DNA of 64,000 nucleotides. It comes from Streptomyces sp. JH34 (GTDB lineage: Bacteria > Actinomycetota > Actinomycetes > Streptomycetales > Streptomycetaceae). The notes under the pieces are model-generated. The model was given only the letters and a program-made list of their open reading frames with translations. It made no database searches and had not been told where the DNA came from. Position 1 is the first letter of the stretch, and each line of letters starts with the position of its first letter. The position numbers were made by a program, and so were the translations under genes. The stretch spans positions 124,001 to 188,000 of the forward strand of contig NZ_JAJSOO010000001.1 in the NCBI RefSeq assembly GCF_029428875.1, in the 5' to 3' direction. Positions 1 to 20,549 of the stretch are shown piece after piece.

Positions 1-700
1 CCAGTACAGGAGCGCGAGCAGAATGGTCACCAGCACCACCAGGACGGGCCATTTCGCGATCGACCATACGGTCATGGCCGTGTCGCCGAGTCCCAGCGCC
101 GTACCCAGTCGACGTGCGAGGTTACCCGAAAGGACGACGATCAACGCACTGACGCAGGCCAGCACCATGAGTGCCAAGGTCAGGCCGACCCGGACCGGAA
201 GCACCTTCCAGGCCGGCCGGCCTTCGGGGACGTCGTAGACGGCGTTGGCGGTCCGGATGAACGCTGCCACGTAGCCGGAGGCGGACCACAGAGCGGCCAG
301 AAGGCCTACGATCGCGATGACCCATCCGGTCCCGCTGCTGGACTGCAACTGCGTCACCGCGTTCTTGAGAACATCACGCGCAGCTCCGGGAGCAAGCTTC
401 TGGATGTTGTCCAGAACGGTTTGGGTTGCCGACTCCCCCGCGATGCCGAGCAGGGAGACAAGAACCAGCAGAGCCGGGAACAAGGCCAGGATGCCGTAAT
501 AGGTCAGTGCCGCTGCTCGATCTGTGAGCTCGTCCTGTTTGAACTCTTCGAGTGTGCGACGAAGCACTGCCTTCCACGACGGCCTGCCGAATTTCTTCGG
601 AGAGTCGGGAGCCGCGTGCTCCACTTCCGGACCCGGTCCGGCGCCTGAGCGGCCGCCGACCGACCTGGTGCCATCCTGGCCGTTCTGTTCGTTCCGCATG
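1..700 (-). CDS. YihY/virulence factor BrkB family membrane protein (3' part missing)
   Basis: Reads on the minus strand from an ATG at 700 and leaves the window at base 1, so the C-terminus is missing. The visible ~233 residues have a hydrophilic N-terminus, then the BrkB/YihY family core: an AAALTYYGILALFPALLVLVS segment, a helix containing WVIAIVGLLAALWSASGYV, the family-typical FIRTANAVYDV stretch, and further hydrophobic helices. Family members are inner-membrane proteins of 5-6 helices; the older ribonuclease BN label for this family is discredited and transport function is unproven. No operon partner is visible: the gene stands alone against decayed DNA on its upstream side. The family call is confident, the role is not known. 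Confidence 0.85.
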
Positions 701-1160
701 TGGACCAGGCAATCGCAGGTGTTTCTAGGGCGCGACCGCATAGCCGTTCCGAGAGCCCATGGGGGTGAGCGTGCACTCTCTGGACCCAGCCGGGTCCGGG
801 CGCCTACGACGGAACGCAGCTTGGCATGAGGGAGGCCGAGGCATGAGGCCCCGAGTTCGGGGTCGGATGGTCCATATCGCCCGGCCGCCTGCGGCCTGTT
901 TCTCGTGGCCCATGGTGTAGTGCTTCCACCCTGAGATGCCGCGTCAGCGCCATCAGGCCGAGCTTGAGGCAGGGCCAGGGGTGCCCGACGGCGCTGGGTT
1001 CAACTGCGTACAAGCGAGTCGTCCTGAGGACGTGCGCCGGGCAGCTGGTGTCGGGCAGCGATCAGAGCGGCGTCAATGTCCCTGGTACCGGTGGACAGGC
1101 AGAGGGTGTAGGAAATGTCGTCCATCCGCTGCCGTACCTCTGCGTCGCCATTGTGCGCCC
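701..1160. other. Intergenic stretch without a supported gene
   Basis: No reading frame here shows recognisable protein character or a ribosome binding site. It separates the BrkB gene from the CehA-type fragment and is probably decayed sequence. Confidence 0.5.
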
Positions 1161-1652
1161 GAGACCGCCTTGGCCGAGTGGGGGCGGAGCCTCGCAGCGG
1201 ACGTTCCCACCGGACCGTGGCGGCCGGCGATGGGCAACAGCGACACCCACCTGGAAGGGCAGATCGGCATCCCTCACACCGTGGTCTTCGCCGAGGAACT
1301 GACCACCGAGGCGATCCTGTCCGGAATCCGTGGCGGCCGCAGTTGGGTCGCGGAGTCGGCGGACGTGGATGTGACGTTCACTGCCCATGCCGATGGCCGC
1401 GTTGCCAGGGTGGGGGAACAACTCACAACTCTTGGCGGACGGGTTCAAGTTCGGGCAGCAGTACGAGGCGTGCCGGTGGGGTCTGTCAGCTTTCACACCG
1501 GAGGAGAGGGCTACCGGGCGTCTCTCCTTGGCGACGGAGCAGATGTGGTGCAGTGGGACACGACGGCGGAGGAGTCAATGTTCGTCCGCATCGAGGTCCG
1601 CCATCCCAACGGAGACGTCGCCGCCCTCACCAATCCAATCATCCTCGTCTGA
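1161..1652 (+). pseudogene. CehA/McbA-type metallohydrolase, C-terminal fragment
   Basis: The plus-strand frame ending at 1652 encodes the C-terminal part of a PHP-superfamily metallohydrolase of the CehA/McbA type. Visible hallmarks are AMGNSDTH (metal-binding Asp-x-His motif), IPHTVVFAEELT, ILSGIRGGRSWVAESADVDV, and a beta-rich tail ending in NPIILV. Full-length family members start several hundred residues earlier with further His/Asp metal ligands; upstream of about 1160 the same frame has low-complexity Arg/Pro sequence and no such motifs. The N-terminal metal centre is therefore absent and no activity is expected. It lies next to a possible transposase remnant, consistent with deletion or rearrangement at this edge. 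Confidence 0.7.
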
Positions 1653-1661
1653 CGCTTCGTT

Positions 1662-1745
1662 TCACCGCACGGTGCGCAGGCGACGGAGGCAGATGAGGCT
1701 GCAGGCGAGTTCGAGCAGACGTGGCCTGCCGGCCGATGGCCGTGC
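1662..1745 (-). pseudogene. Possible transposase C-terminal remnant
   Basis: A short minus-strand frame ending at 1662 reads RLLELACSLICLRRLRTVR followed by stop. It resembles the usual C-terminal helix of IS4/IS5-type transposases (pattern LACALIxxRRL). Nothing upstream in the frame looks like the catalytic part, and no terminal inverted repeats were recognised. The call rests on one short motif and is weak. Confidence 0.3.
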
Positions 1746-1987
1746 CTTCCGGACGGCCCGGGCGCGCACCGTGGTGACCGCGGCGTGGCGGCCGCCTCGC
1801 GTCCGTACGAGGCCGCCGCGCTCACCGCCTGACAGGCCGGGGCCCTCAACGGGTGGGGGCACACGGGACATCCCCCACTCCGTCCGGTGCACCGGACCCG
1901 GCATGCCTGGACTTCCGGGGTCTCGGGCCGGCCGACGCCGCCGGTGCCGGAAGGCTTGTCGGCGGCGGGCCGGGTGGCGCCGCGAGG

Positions 1988-2878
1988 TCAGGTCGTGGAA
2001 CCCCGCTGGGGGCGGGTTCCGTCGATGGCTACCCGCTGGCCGTAGCGGCCGTGGGGGAAGTAGTCCCAGACCGCGTGGTGCTGTACGCAGCGGTTGTCCC
2101 AGAACACCAGGGTGCGCGGCTGCCAACGGATGCGGCACTGGAGCAGGGGTGTGCGGGCTATGTGGGCGTAGAGCATCTGGAGGAGCGCGTCGCTCTCGGG
2201 CCTCGCCAGTTGGGTGATGTGCGAGGTGTAGGGGCCGTTGACGAAGAGCAGCTTGCGCCCGGTCTCCGGATGCAGGACGACCACGGGGTGCTCGGTGCGG
2301 GGGATGTCGTAGTCCGCCGGTGGGGTCTGTCCGGCGGTGGCCCAGGGCAGGGCGCCGTCGTGCAGTGCGCTGAGCCCGTCCAGGAAGGACCTCATGGCCG
2401 GGGAGAGGAGTTCGTAGGCCAGGTGCATGTTGGCGAACAGGGTGTCTCCGCCGCTCCCTCCTTCGGGGATCTCCGTGATGTACAGCATGGAGCCGAGCGA
2501 GGGGTCGGCGTCGGCGGTGCCGTCGGCGTGCCAGCCGTTGCCCGCGATGGCCCGGGACTCCTTCGTGGCCCTGATCTCCAGGATGTGCGGGTCGGAGCCG
2601 TCGGCCGCGAGCGCCACGGGGTGCAGCTCACCGAAGCGGGCTGCGAACCGCTTGTGCTGTTCGGGGGTGATGTCCTGGTCGCGGAAGACCAGCACGTGGT
2701 GGGCGAGGAACGCGTGTACGAGTTCCCCTTCCTGCTGGGGCGTCAGATCCTGTGACAGGTCGAGTCCCGTCACCTCGGCGCCCAGCACCGGAGTGACGGG
2801 CGTGACGGAGATCGTCTCGTACGGTTCGGCCGGACGGGTCGTCAGGCGTTCGACCGCCTGGAGTGCGTACTCCTCCAT
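1988..2878 (-). CDS. TauD/TfdA-family Fe(II)/2-oxoglutarate dioxygenase of the detoxin-like cluster
   Basis: 296 residues, a normal TauD length. The iron-binding facial triad is visible: His-x-Asp in NGWHADGT near residue 117 and a distal His in QHHAVWDY near 266, followed by the 2-oxoglutarate-binding Arg in RYGQRVAID. The start ATG at 2878 has a GAGG about 8 bases upstream. The gene lies 70 bases behind the hybrid NRPS-PKS on the same strand and is probably the last gene of that operon. In detoxin/rimosamide clusters a TauD-like enzyme is a conserved partner and is thought to hydroxylate the proline-derived unit. Hydroxylation of the Pro ring or of the nascent chain is therefore the inferred job. 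Family assignment is firm; the substrate is inferred from context. Confidence 0.88.
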   Translation of the reverse strand: MEEYALQAVERLTTRPAEPYETISVTPVTPVLGAEVTGLDLSQDLTPQQEGELVHAFLAHHVLVFRDQDITPEQHKRFAARFGELHPVALAADGSDPHILEIRATKESRAIAGNGWHADGTADADPSLGSMLYITEIPEGGSGGDTLFANMHLAYELLSPAMRSFLDGLSALHDGALPWATAGQTPPADYDIPRTEHPVVVLHPETGRKLLFVNGPYTSHITQLARPESDALLQMLYAHIARTPLLQCRIRWQPRTLVFWDNRCVQHHAVWDYFPHGRYGQRVAIDGTRPQRGSTT

Positions 2879-2948
2879 GGAAAGGACCTCTTCTGCTCGT
2901 GGGTGATGTCACTCGTGCGTGCTGTGTCGGGTGAGTCGGTGGTGGCGG

Positions 2949-12409
<9,461 letters not shown>

Positions 12410-12410
<1 letters not shown>

Positions 12411-15400
12411 CACGCCTCCTGGGCCGGGAGGGCGTCGCCGGTGACCGACAGGGCTGTGTGGTGCGCGAGTTCGGCGGCGATGATGTCCGCCACCTGTGGT
12501 ACCTCGGCGCTTTCCAGTATCTCCCAGTGGTCGCAGTCCATGGTCTCGACCCGGAGCCCGGCACAGCGGCGCCGCCAGAATTCGCGCACTTCCGCGTGGA
12601 AGGGGGTGTCCTCCCGCCCGGGCACCGCCTGGGCGAGGACGACGCGTGCTCCGGAGGTGGCCGGGACGTGGTCCCGGGCGGTCATCCGGTTGTGGTTGTA
12701 GATCCGGAAGTACCGCTCCACCTGGGCGTCCTCGATACCGGGGTACATGCCGTTGAACCGCACCAGCTTGTCGCGGAACTCGGCCATGTCCACGGGTGCG
12801 ATGGCTTCACGGGCGGCCGGATCGTCGGTGGCCTGGGTGTCGAGCAGGACGACGCTGACGTCGGTGCGGCCGCTGAGGGCGAGCCTGCGCCCCATCTCGT
12901 GGGCGACGAGCCCGCCGTAGGACAGGCCGGTCAGCACGAGCGGCCCCTGCCCCAGGGGTTCCAGGAGCCGTAGGTACGTCTCGGCCATCGCCTCGACGTT
13001 CGGCAGGTGGCTCTCTCCGGCGTTCAGCCCCGGGGACTGGATGCCGTGCAGGGCCACCGAGTCGGGCAGCAGTCCGGCCAGCGGCAGGTAGCAGAAGGCT
13101 GTGCCTCCGGCGGGGTGTACGCAGATCACGCGCGCGCCCGTGCCGGCCCGGAACTCGATGACGTTGCCCGTGGCGTCGGGGGTTCCCCCGTCGCGCAGCA
13201 ACGCGCCGAGGGCCTCGATGGTCGGCCGGAGGATGATCTCGGCCACCGGTACGGTCCGGCCGAACGTTTCGGCGACACGGTGCGCCATCTTGATCGCGGA
13301 CAGGGAGGTGCCGCCCATCTCGAAGAAGTCGTCGCCGATGCCTATGTCCGGGGCGAGCAGGATCTCTCCCCATATCCGGTACAGCCCGTGCTCTATGTGG
13401 TCGCGCGGGCTGGCCGCGTTGACCCCGCGGGACGTCTGGGAGCTGGCGAGCTCGAGCAGCGCCTCCCGGTCGAGTTTCCCGCTGCGGTTGAGCGGGAGGG
13501 TCGGCAGGTCCACGAAGGCGGCCGGGACCATGTAGTCGGGCAGCAGGCGGGCGAGTTCGGTGCGCCAGTCGTGGGTGGTGCGCTGTGCCGCCTCGCCCCG
13601 CCCGACGCAGGCGACGAGCCGGGGCTGTCCCTCCGCGTCCGGGTCGACCAGGACGACAGCCTCACGGACACCGGGCAGTGTGCCCAGTGCGGCCTCGATC
13701 TCGGCCGGCTCGATCCGGAAGCCGCGCAGCTTCACCTGGTCGTCGGCACGGCCGGCGTAGTGGGCTTGGCCGTCGGGGAGACGGCGGGCGAGGTCACCGG
13801 TGCGGTAGACGCGTTCGCCGGGCAGGAACGGGTCGGGCAGGAAGCGTTCCTCGGTGAGGTCGGGACGGTTGAGGTAGCCCCGGGCGAGGCAGTCACCGCC
13901 GAGGTAGACCTCGCCGACCACGCCGGGCGGGACCGGCCGTAGATCCCGGTCGAGCACGTACAGGCGGGTATTGCCGAGCGGACGCCCCACGGGGCACTGC
14001 CGCTCCAGCGGGCCGGGCTCGTAGTAGGCGGTGCTGTAGAGCGTCGCCTCGGTGGGTCCGTAGCCGAAGCAGATCCGCAGGCCGGGCAGGTGCCGGGTCA
14101 GGCGGTACAGGGCGGCCTCGGTGAGCGACTCGACGCCGGTGAGCAAGGTACGCAGCCGGAGTCCCGCCAGCCGCCGGGCGGGGTCCTCGTCGATCCACTT
14201 CACATAAGCGGGTGGCAGGAAGGCCTGGGTGATGCCGTGCTCGCCCATCCACGTCATGAGGGAAGCCGGATCGCCGCGCAGTTCCTCGGGGACGATGTGA
14301 AGCGTTCCACCGGTGATCAGTGGGAGCAGCAGTTCGTGGACCGAGGCGTCGAACCCGACGCTGGACCAGGCGGAGCCGGGCTCGCCGGGCCCGGACCCCA
14401 TGCGGGACTGCCAGTTGGCGAACAGGTTGAGCACGCTGCGGTGCTCCACCGCGACGCCCTTGGGCCGTCCGGTGGATCCGGAGGTGAAGATCACGTAGGC
14501 GAGCTGGTCCGGGGTGTGGCCGATGCCGCCCGGCGCCCGCCCGTCGGTTCCCTCGGCCTCGACGGCCGCCAGGTCCAGCCACTGGCCGGGGCTTCCGTCC
14601 CCGACACGGTCGCTCAGCACCACCGGGCAGGCCGCGTCCTCGATCATGGCGGCGAGCCGGTCGTACGGCTGCCCGGGGTCGAGGGGAAGGTAGGCGGCAC
14701 CGGCTTTGAGGATGCCGAGGATGCCGACGGCGAGTGCGGTGGTGCGGCTGACATGCAGGCCCACCACGTCGCCGGGGCCCACGGAGCGGGCGGTGAGAGC
14801 GTGGGCGAGGTGGCCTGCCCGACGGTCGAGGTCCACGTAGTCCAGGGTGCCGTCCCGGCCCACGACGGCGGTGTGGTGCGGCCGGGCGCGCACCTGATTC
14901 TCGAACAGCTCCACGAGCCCGGTGGCCGCCAGGACGGACTTCGGCGTCACCGAGCCCTCGGGGGCGTGGAGTGAGGGCTCCAGGACGCTGCCGGTGGCAT
15001 CCCAGTCGCGCAGCAGGCGCAACTGCTCCTCGTCGTCCATCAACTCCAGAGCCCCGATGGTCCGCTCCGGCGCGCGAGCCATGTCCCGGAGCAGGTGTTC
15101 GAGGTGTCGGGCCCAACGCTGCGCCGTCGCCCGGTCGTAGAGCGAGGTCGCGTAGTCCAGGTGGCCGGTGACGCGGTCCCCTGCGTCCACCGCCACCAGC
15201 GACAGTTCGAAGCGCGCGGGAGCGTGGCCGATCGGCAGGGGCCGCACCCGTACCCCGGGCAGGTCGAGAAGGTCGTGCCGGTCCGGCTGCCAGGCGAACA
15301 TCGTCTGGAAGAGGGGGGTGTGGGCGGCGCTGCGAGGCGGGTTGACCAGCTCCACCATGCGCTCGAAGGGCAGGTCCTGGTTCCTGAGCGCCTCGCGCAC

Positions 15401-16432
15401 GACGGCGCGGGTGCGCGTCAGCGCCTCGGCCGCGGTGGGTGAGCCGGACAGGTCGACCCGCAGGGGCAGCGAGTTGACGAGGAAGCCGATCAGGTCCGCG
15501 GCGGCGGGCCCCCGGCGATTGGCGACCGGGCTGCCGACAACGATGTCGTCGCGTCCGGAGAGCCGGGAGAGCAGGATCGCCCATCCGGTCAGGACGGTCA
15601 CGAAGAGCGTGGCACCGTGCCTGCGTGCCATGGCTCGTAGCGCGTCGGTGGTCGCCGCATCGACCGCGAACTCGATCCGGCCGCCCTCGTAGGCCTGCTC
15701 GGCGGGGCGCGTGCGGTCAGCGGGAAGCTCCAACACCGCGGGGGCACCGGCGAGAACGCCTTGCCAGTAGGACTCCTGGCCGGACAGACCACCGTCGGTG
15801 ACGGCGTCGTGCTGAACCTGTGCGTGGTCGGCGTACTGGACGTCGAGCGGGGGCAGCGGGTCGGCGTCGCCGGACATTCGGGCCGCGTAGAGCCGGCCGA
15901 GTTCTCGCATCATGACGTTCATCGAATGTCCGTCGTACACAGTGTGATGGAACGTCAGCAGGAGGATGTGGCTCCCTGCTCCCAGAGTGACCAGATGGCC
16001 GCGGCCCAGCGGGCCGGCGGCCAGGTCGAAGGGGGTGCCTGCCTCCTCCGACCGGAGCTCTTCGAGACGCGCGTCGGGATCAGCACTGTCCGTGAGATCG
16101 ACGAGAGCCAGGGAGAATCCGGCGCCGGGCGGATCGATGTGCTGCCACACCTCCCCGTCGCGCTCCACGAGGCGTGTTCGGAGAGTTTCATGACGCTCCG
16201 TCAGCACGTCGAGGCAGAGGGCCAGGGCGTCGCGGTCGAGCGGACCGTCGAGCCGGAAGGCGAGCGGTTCGTTGTACGCGGCGTTCCCGCTGGGGAGTTG
16301 GGCCAGGAACCAGAGCCGCTTCTGAGCGAACGAGGCCGGCCTGATCGCCGCTGGGGAACCGGGATCGCGTCGCCCGATCGGCTCCGGAGCCGCCGGCGAG
16401 GGGGGACTGACATGGCGTGAGGCGTGTGGCAC
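12410..16432 (-). CDS. Single-module NRPS, C-A-PCP-TE, detoxin/rimosamide type
   Basis: About 1340 residues from a GTG at 16432. This start is preferred to a far upstream in-frame codon because the upstream residues are low-complexity and GGAAGG lies about 9 bases before the GTG. Domains, approximate residues: C 30-460 with HHTVYDG near 167; A 490-990 with IFTSGSTGRPKG near 652 and YRTGDLARR; PCP near 1040 (MGGTSLSAI); TE 1095-1330 with GLSYGG near 1170. Hand-aligned specificity residues read D-A-H-F-L-G-G-L-Y, which I cannot match to a known code. In detoxins a phenylalanine, N-acylated with a short branched acid, is esterified to the detoxinine unit, so this module is the natural candidate for acyl-Phe loading; that is inference. 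First gene of the operon; its TGA overlaps the start of the hybrid NRPS-PKS. No MbtH gene is nearby. Confidence 0.92.
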
Positions 16433-16661
16433 CGGGGGCTGCCTTCCCGACTGTGTGCGTACGTGACGGTGGGACCGCGCGACCCCGCGCCCCGCTGGGT
16501 GGTGTGAGCTCGGGCCGCGAAGCCGCTGGTGCACAGGATCGGCCACATGCCGACCGTGTGCCGGGTGCTGCCCCGCCCGCACCGGCCCTCACGACCGAAC
16601 AGAAACGATCAGGGCTGCCGTCCCGCGATGATTGATCATGCCGATCCGGCCTGTCAACAGT

Positions 16662-17033
16662 TCACTGACGGGCGGAGGAGAAGGGGATACGATCACTTGG
16701 TGGTTGTCCTATTTCGAGGCATCCCGCGGTCGCCACCTCGGGTTTCGGCGATCCAGCCGAACGGGCTCCCCCGCTCGAGCCGCTCACCTGCCGTGCCGTG
16801 CCGGGCGACACCGCGGGATGCGCATGCCCCGATCCGCCGACGGCGTGCGCCCAGCCCCCGGCCGTCCGGGCGGTCTCCTCGTTGACCATCACCATGCCGT
16901 GGGTGCTGCCCGCCACCGTGGCCTTGGCCGGCGCGAGCCCGTGCATCGCCAGCACCCCGGCCAGCACCGCCAGGACCAGCAGCACGAAACCGCGCCCGGC
17001 AGGGCGACGGGACGGCACAGGACATGCGGCCAT
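16662..17033 (-). pseudogene. DUF6153-like small membrane protein, probably decayed C-terminus
   Basis: From an ATG at 17033 the frame shows a positively charged N-terminus and one strong membrane helix with RGFVLLVLAVLAGVLAMHGLAP. This is the signature start of DUF6153 family proteins, which continue into a His/Ala-rich region. Here the His-rich part is short (GGSGHAHP) and the remainder does not resemble the family end. I read it as an N-terminal remnant or a diverged member; the translated length is 123 residues. It lies in the region upstream of the NRPS operon and has no visible link to it. Confidence 0.4.
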
Positions 17034-17044
17034 CGTACGATCCG

Positions 17045-17267
17045 GCGCCACTCACCACACCTCGCGCTCGGCAAAGGCCCCTCGGTCGCCTCGCTCTGCC
17101 GAGCCCTGGCCGAAACCGAGGACGCCGCAGCGGACAACGGCCCGCCGCTCCGCCCCGAAGCCGTCCACATCCGCCGGCCCGAAGACCCGCTGACACTGGA
17201 GGACATCTACCTCCGAGAACGTCTCCAGCCCCAGCCCCACCCGAGCGCGCAGACGCGGCAGAACTGA
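17045..17267 (+). other. Coding-like fragment of unknown origin
   Basis: The plus frame ending at 17267 reads as compact, charged, helix-forming protein: SVASLCRALAETEDAAADNG, then RPEAVHIRRPEDPLTLEDIY, ending shortly after LRERLQP. It looks like the C-terminus of a real protein. No in-frame start with a ribosome binding site or N-terminal part is visible, and I do not recognise the family. It may be the tail of a deleted gene. Confidence 0.3.
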
Positions 17268-17291
17268 CCAGCGACCACCCCGCCATGCGCG

Positions 17292-18566
<1,275 letters not shown>

Positions 18567-18894
18567 CGCTACTCCCTGCCTGGACCATCGCCTTGTTGTC
18601 GAACGAGGTGCACGGTAGCGGCACAAGATGTCCGGTCGGGGCACGCCCAGCAGGATCACCTCGCGCCCCCTTCTCGCTTGTCTCGGCGGCTCAAGGTCCA
18701 AGATCAAGTGCTTGACGTCACCAGCTGTACCGAAAGGCCGGAGACGGAGTAGGTCCGCCCCGACCTGTCCCGATCCTGTGATCACCGGCTCAGCGTTGGC
18801 CGCTGCGCCCGCTGCACCGCTGCGCCCCGAGGCCGCACCATGACGCTTTGGGATCGACTGCCCGGCGTGTGGCGCGGTCGGGCAGCATGGTGCG
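18567..18894. other. Intergenic stretch without a supported gene
   Basis: Divergent spacer between the permease (minus) and the small plus-strand pair. It should hold both promoters, but no convincing -35/-10 pair or palindrome was recognised. Confidence 0.4.
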
Positions 18895-19293
18895 ATGGAC
18901 TCCGAACAGTCGCTGCCTCGCGAGGTGAAGGTCATCGATTCGGCGTCGTTGTTCAGCCTGGAGGAGCGGGCGGGTGACCTCCGGCTGAGCCAGCGGTTGG
19001 CCCCGGCGTGGGTGCGCGCGAATGCGGCCCCCGACGGCAAGCACTATCTGTGGCCGGCCCTGTGGGCCAACCTGTCCCACCGCCCGGACGTTCCACGTCA
19101 CGTGCGGTGGGAACTGCTGATCACTCTGTGTACGGGAGACCGTGTGACGAGCCTGCTGGATGTGATTCCCGACGACTTCACCTCGTTGCCGAAGGTGACC
19201 TCACGTGAAGAGGGGATGCACGTCAGGCGGCTCATTGACCAGGCCCCTTCGGTCCGGGAATGGCTACTGCGGGCGGGCGAGGGGCGGCCGTGA
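18895..19293 (+). CDS. Hypothetical protein
   Basis: 132 residues from an ATG at 18895. The composition is that of a soluble, folded protein: Trp-rich (WVRAN, LWPALWANL, VRWELLI, REWLL), with a charged N-terminus, no signal peptide and no membrane helix. I do not recognise the family. There is no strong ribosome binding site before the ATG. Its TGA overlaps the GTG of the next gene in a GTGA arrangement, which supports both being real and translationally coupled. Confidence 0.6.
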   Translation: MDSEQSLPREVKVIDSASLFSLEERAGDLRLSQRLAPAWVRANAAPDGKHYLWPALWANLSHRPDVPRHVRWELLITLCTGDRVTSLLDVIPDDFTSLPKVTSREEGMHVRRLIDQAPSVREWLLRAGEGRP

Positions 19294-19535
19294 CAGGCGT
19301 CGCCGACCCTGCGCTGAAGGTCGCCCTGCGCCACCTTCGCGCTGTGAAGTCAGAGCGGCCGACCGGTACTGAGCCAGGCGAGTTCGCTCACTGGCGGGAC
19401 CGGATCGCTGACGCCCTGGATGCCTTGGCCGGCGTGCTCCCCTTCGAGGAGGACCAGATCCGGGCCGACGCGGAAGCGTCCGCGGCGCGGGATCAGGCCG
19501 ATCGGATCCGAAGGACCGGCGAAGTCATGCTCTAG
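19290..19535 (+). CDS. Hypothetical protein, coupled to the preceding gene
   Basis: 81 residues from a GTG at 19290 that overlaps the previous stop by four bases; this start is chosen over a longer upstream reading because of the coupling. The protein is highly charged and mostly helical (LKVALRHLRAVKSE, HWRDRIADALDALAGVLPFEE, then an Ala/Arg/Asp-rich helix). There is no signal peptide or membrane segment. The family is not recognised. The pair may form a small two-protein complex, but only the coupling supports that. Confidence 0.55.
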   Translation: MTGVADPALKVALRHLRAVKSERPTGTEPGEFAHWRDRIADALDALAGVLPFEEDQIRADAEASAARDQADRIRRTGEVML

Positions 19536-19759
19536 AGATGGCTGATGTCGCGGGCCGCCATTCAGAGTGCCCGGGCCTGGGTGCCCTGGTGACAAGACGA
19601 GGCTGGCTCGCGCCCAGCTGTCTGGGCATGAGTGCTCGGATCCAGGAACTGTTCTGTCTGTTTGGGTCTCGAAGTGGTCCCGTTCCTGCGGGCCGGCCCG
19701 TCAGCGGCCATCGGACCGGTTTGTTGTCCGTTGTCCGAATCGTGACGAAGGAGGACCGG

Positions 19760-19920
19760 ATGGCGATTGCCGAGTCACCGACGCCAGTGTTCTCTGGCGT
19801 GGACCGGGCCGAAGACCACCATGACATTGCACTGGTCGATGCTGGCGAAAGGCAACTCGCCAAGGTGAGGATCGGCGACGATGCTGCAGGGTTTACCCAG
19901 CTCCAGGACCTGGCCGGCAG
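19760..19920 (+). pseudogene. IS110-family transposase, N-terminal fragment
   Basis: From an ATG at 19760 with AAGGAGG upstream the frame reads VFSGVDRAEDHHDIALVDAG and then KVRIGDDAAGFTQLQDL. This is the start of the DEDD nuclease domain of IS110-type transposases (pattern GVDxAxxxHxxAlvd). After about 55 residues the similarity ends in low-complexity sequence and the rest of the DEDD domain and the C-terminal serine domain are missing. Non-functional remnant; the other end of the element was not found. Confidence 0.75.
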
Positions 19921-20064
19921 TGGCCCGTCAGGCTCTGGCTGGACCGCCACCCGGCCGGGGCTGGTGCATACGAGTGGGAGGTCTCGCGGGCCAGCGCGAG
20001 CATCGGCTCCACAGGCGGCCTCAGGACCGCACGAGGCTCCCTCCCGGCCGGTCGGGCACCTGGG

Positions 20065-20250
20065 TCAGGAGTCCGGGTGCGCGTCCGTCTGAAGCGTCCA
20101 CGAGCCCCCGGGGCAACCCGCCGGGAGAGGCGGGAAACGGTGGCCCTTCACGTCGGTGCTCCAGTGGTGGCCCGCACCGCAGTCGCACTCATAGATCCCG
20201 CTCTCCGGCACGACCTCGCCCGGATGCCACGATGTCTGTTCCTCGCTCAT
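20065..20250 (-). CDS. Small Cys/His-containing hypothetical protein
   Basis: 61 residues starting MSEEQTSWHPGEVVPESGIY. It then has a Cys-x-Cys (ECDCGAGHHW), a His (KGHRFPPLP) and a third Cys (AGCPGGSW), an arrangement suggesting a small metal-binding or rubredoxin-like fold. The GE-VPxSGxYxC pattern resembles YjzC-like small zinc-ribbon proteins. No signal peptide. It is divergent from the following small plus-strand gene. Likely a genuine small gene given its well-formed composition; function unknown. Confidence 0.5.
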   Translation of the reverse strand: MSEEQTSWHPGEVVPESGIYECDCGAGHHWSTDVKGHRFPPLPAGCPGGSWTLQTDAHPDS

Positions 20251-20339
20251 GTTTCCTGTGTACGACGCCCCACTCCAAGGCGCGACTCAAGGAGCCCGCC
20301 CGGCGTGCTGTGACCGGCGTGGAGTCGCACCCTGGAGAG

Positions 20340-20549
20340 ATGAGCGCGCCGATCGTCATTCACCGCCCCTCCCCCACGGGCGGGCGCCGGGTCACCATTC
20401 GCGGGCAGATCGCCGGCCTCGCTTACGAAGATCACGACGTCGTGGAGTTCCTGCGCCGTGCCGGGCTCCCGGACGCGGACCGGCTGCTCGATCAGCCGGA
20501 GTGGGTGGAGTGGCGGGGCGGGCGCGCGCACCAGTACGCGGCGGCGTAG
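20340..20549 (+). CDS. Hypothetical protein
   Basis: 69 residues from an ATG at 20340 with GGAGAG immediately upstream. It begins MSAPIVIHRPSPTGGRRVTI, continues with GQIAGLAYEDHDVVEFLRRAG and a WVEWRGGRAH segment. Compact, soluble, with no signal peptide. Such short proteins are common in Streptomyces next to small regulatory genes; I do not recognise this one. Confidence 0.5.
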   Translation: MSAPIVIHRPSPTGGRRVTIRGQIAGLAYEDHDVVEFLRRAGLPDADRLLDQPEWVEWRGGRAHQYAAA

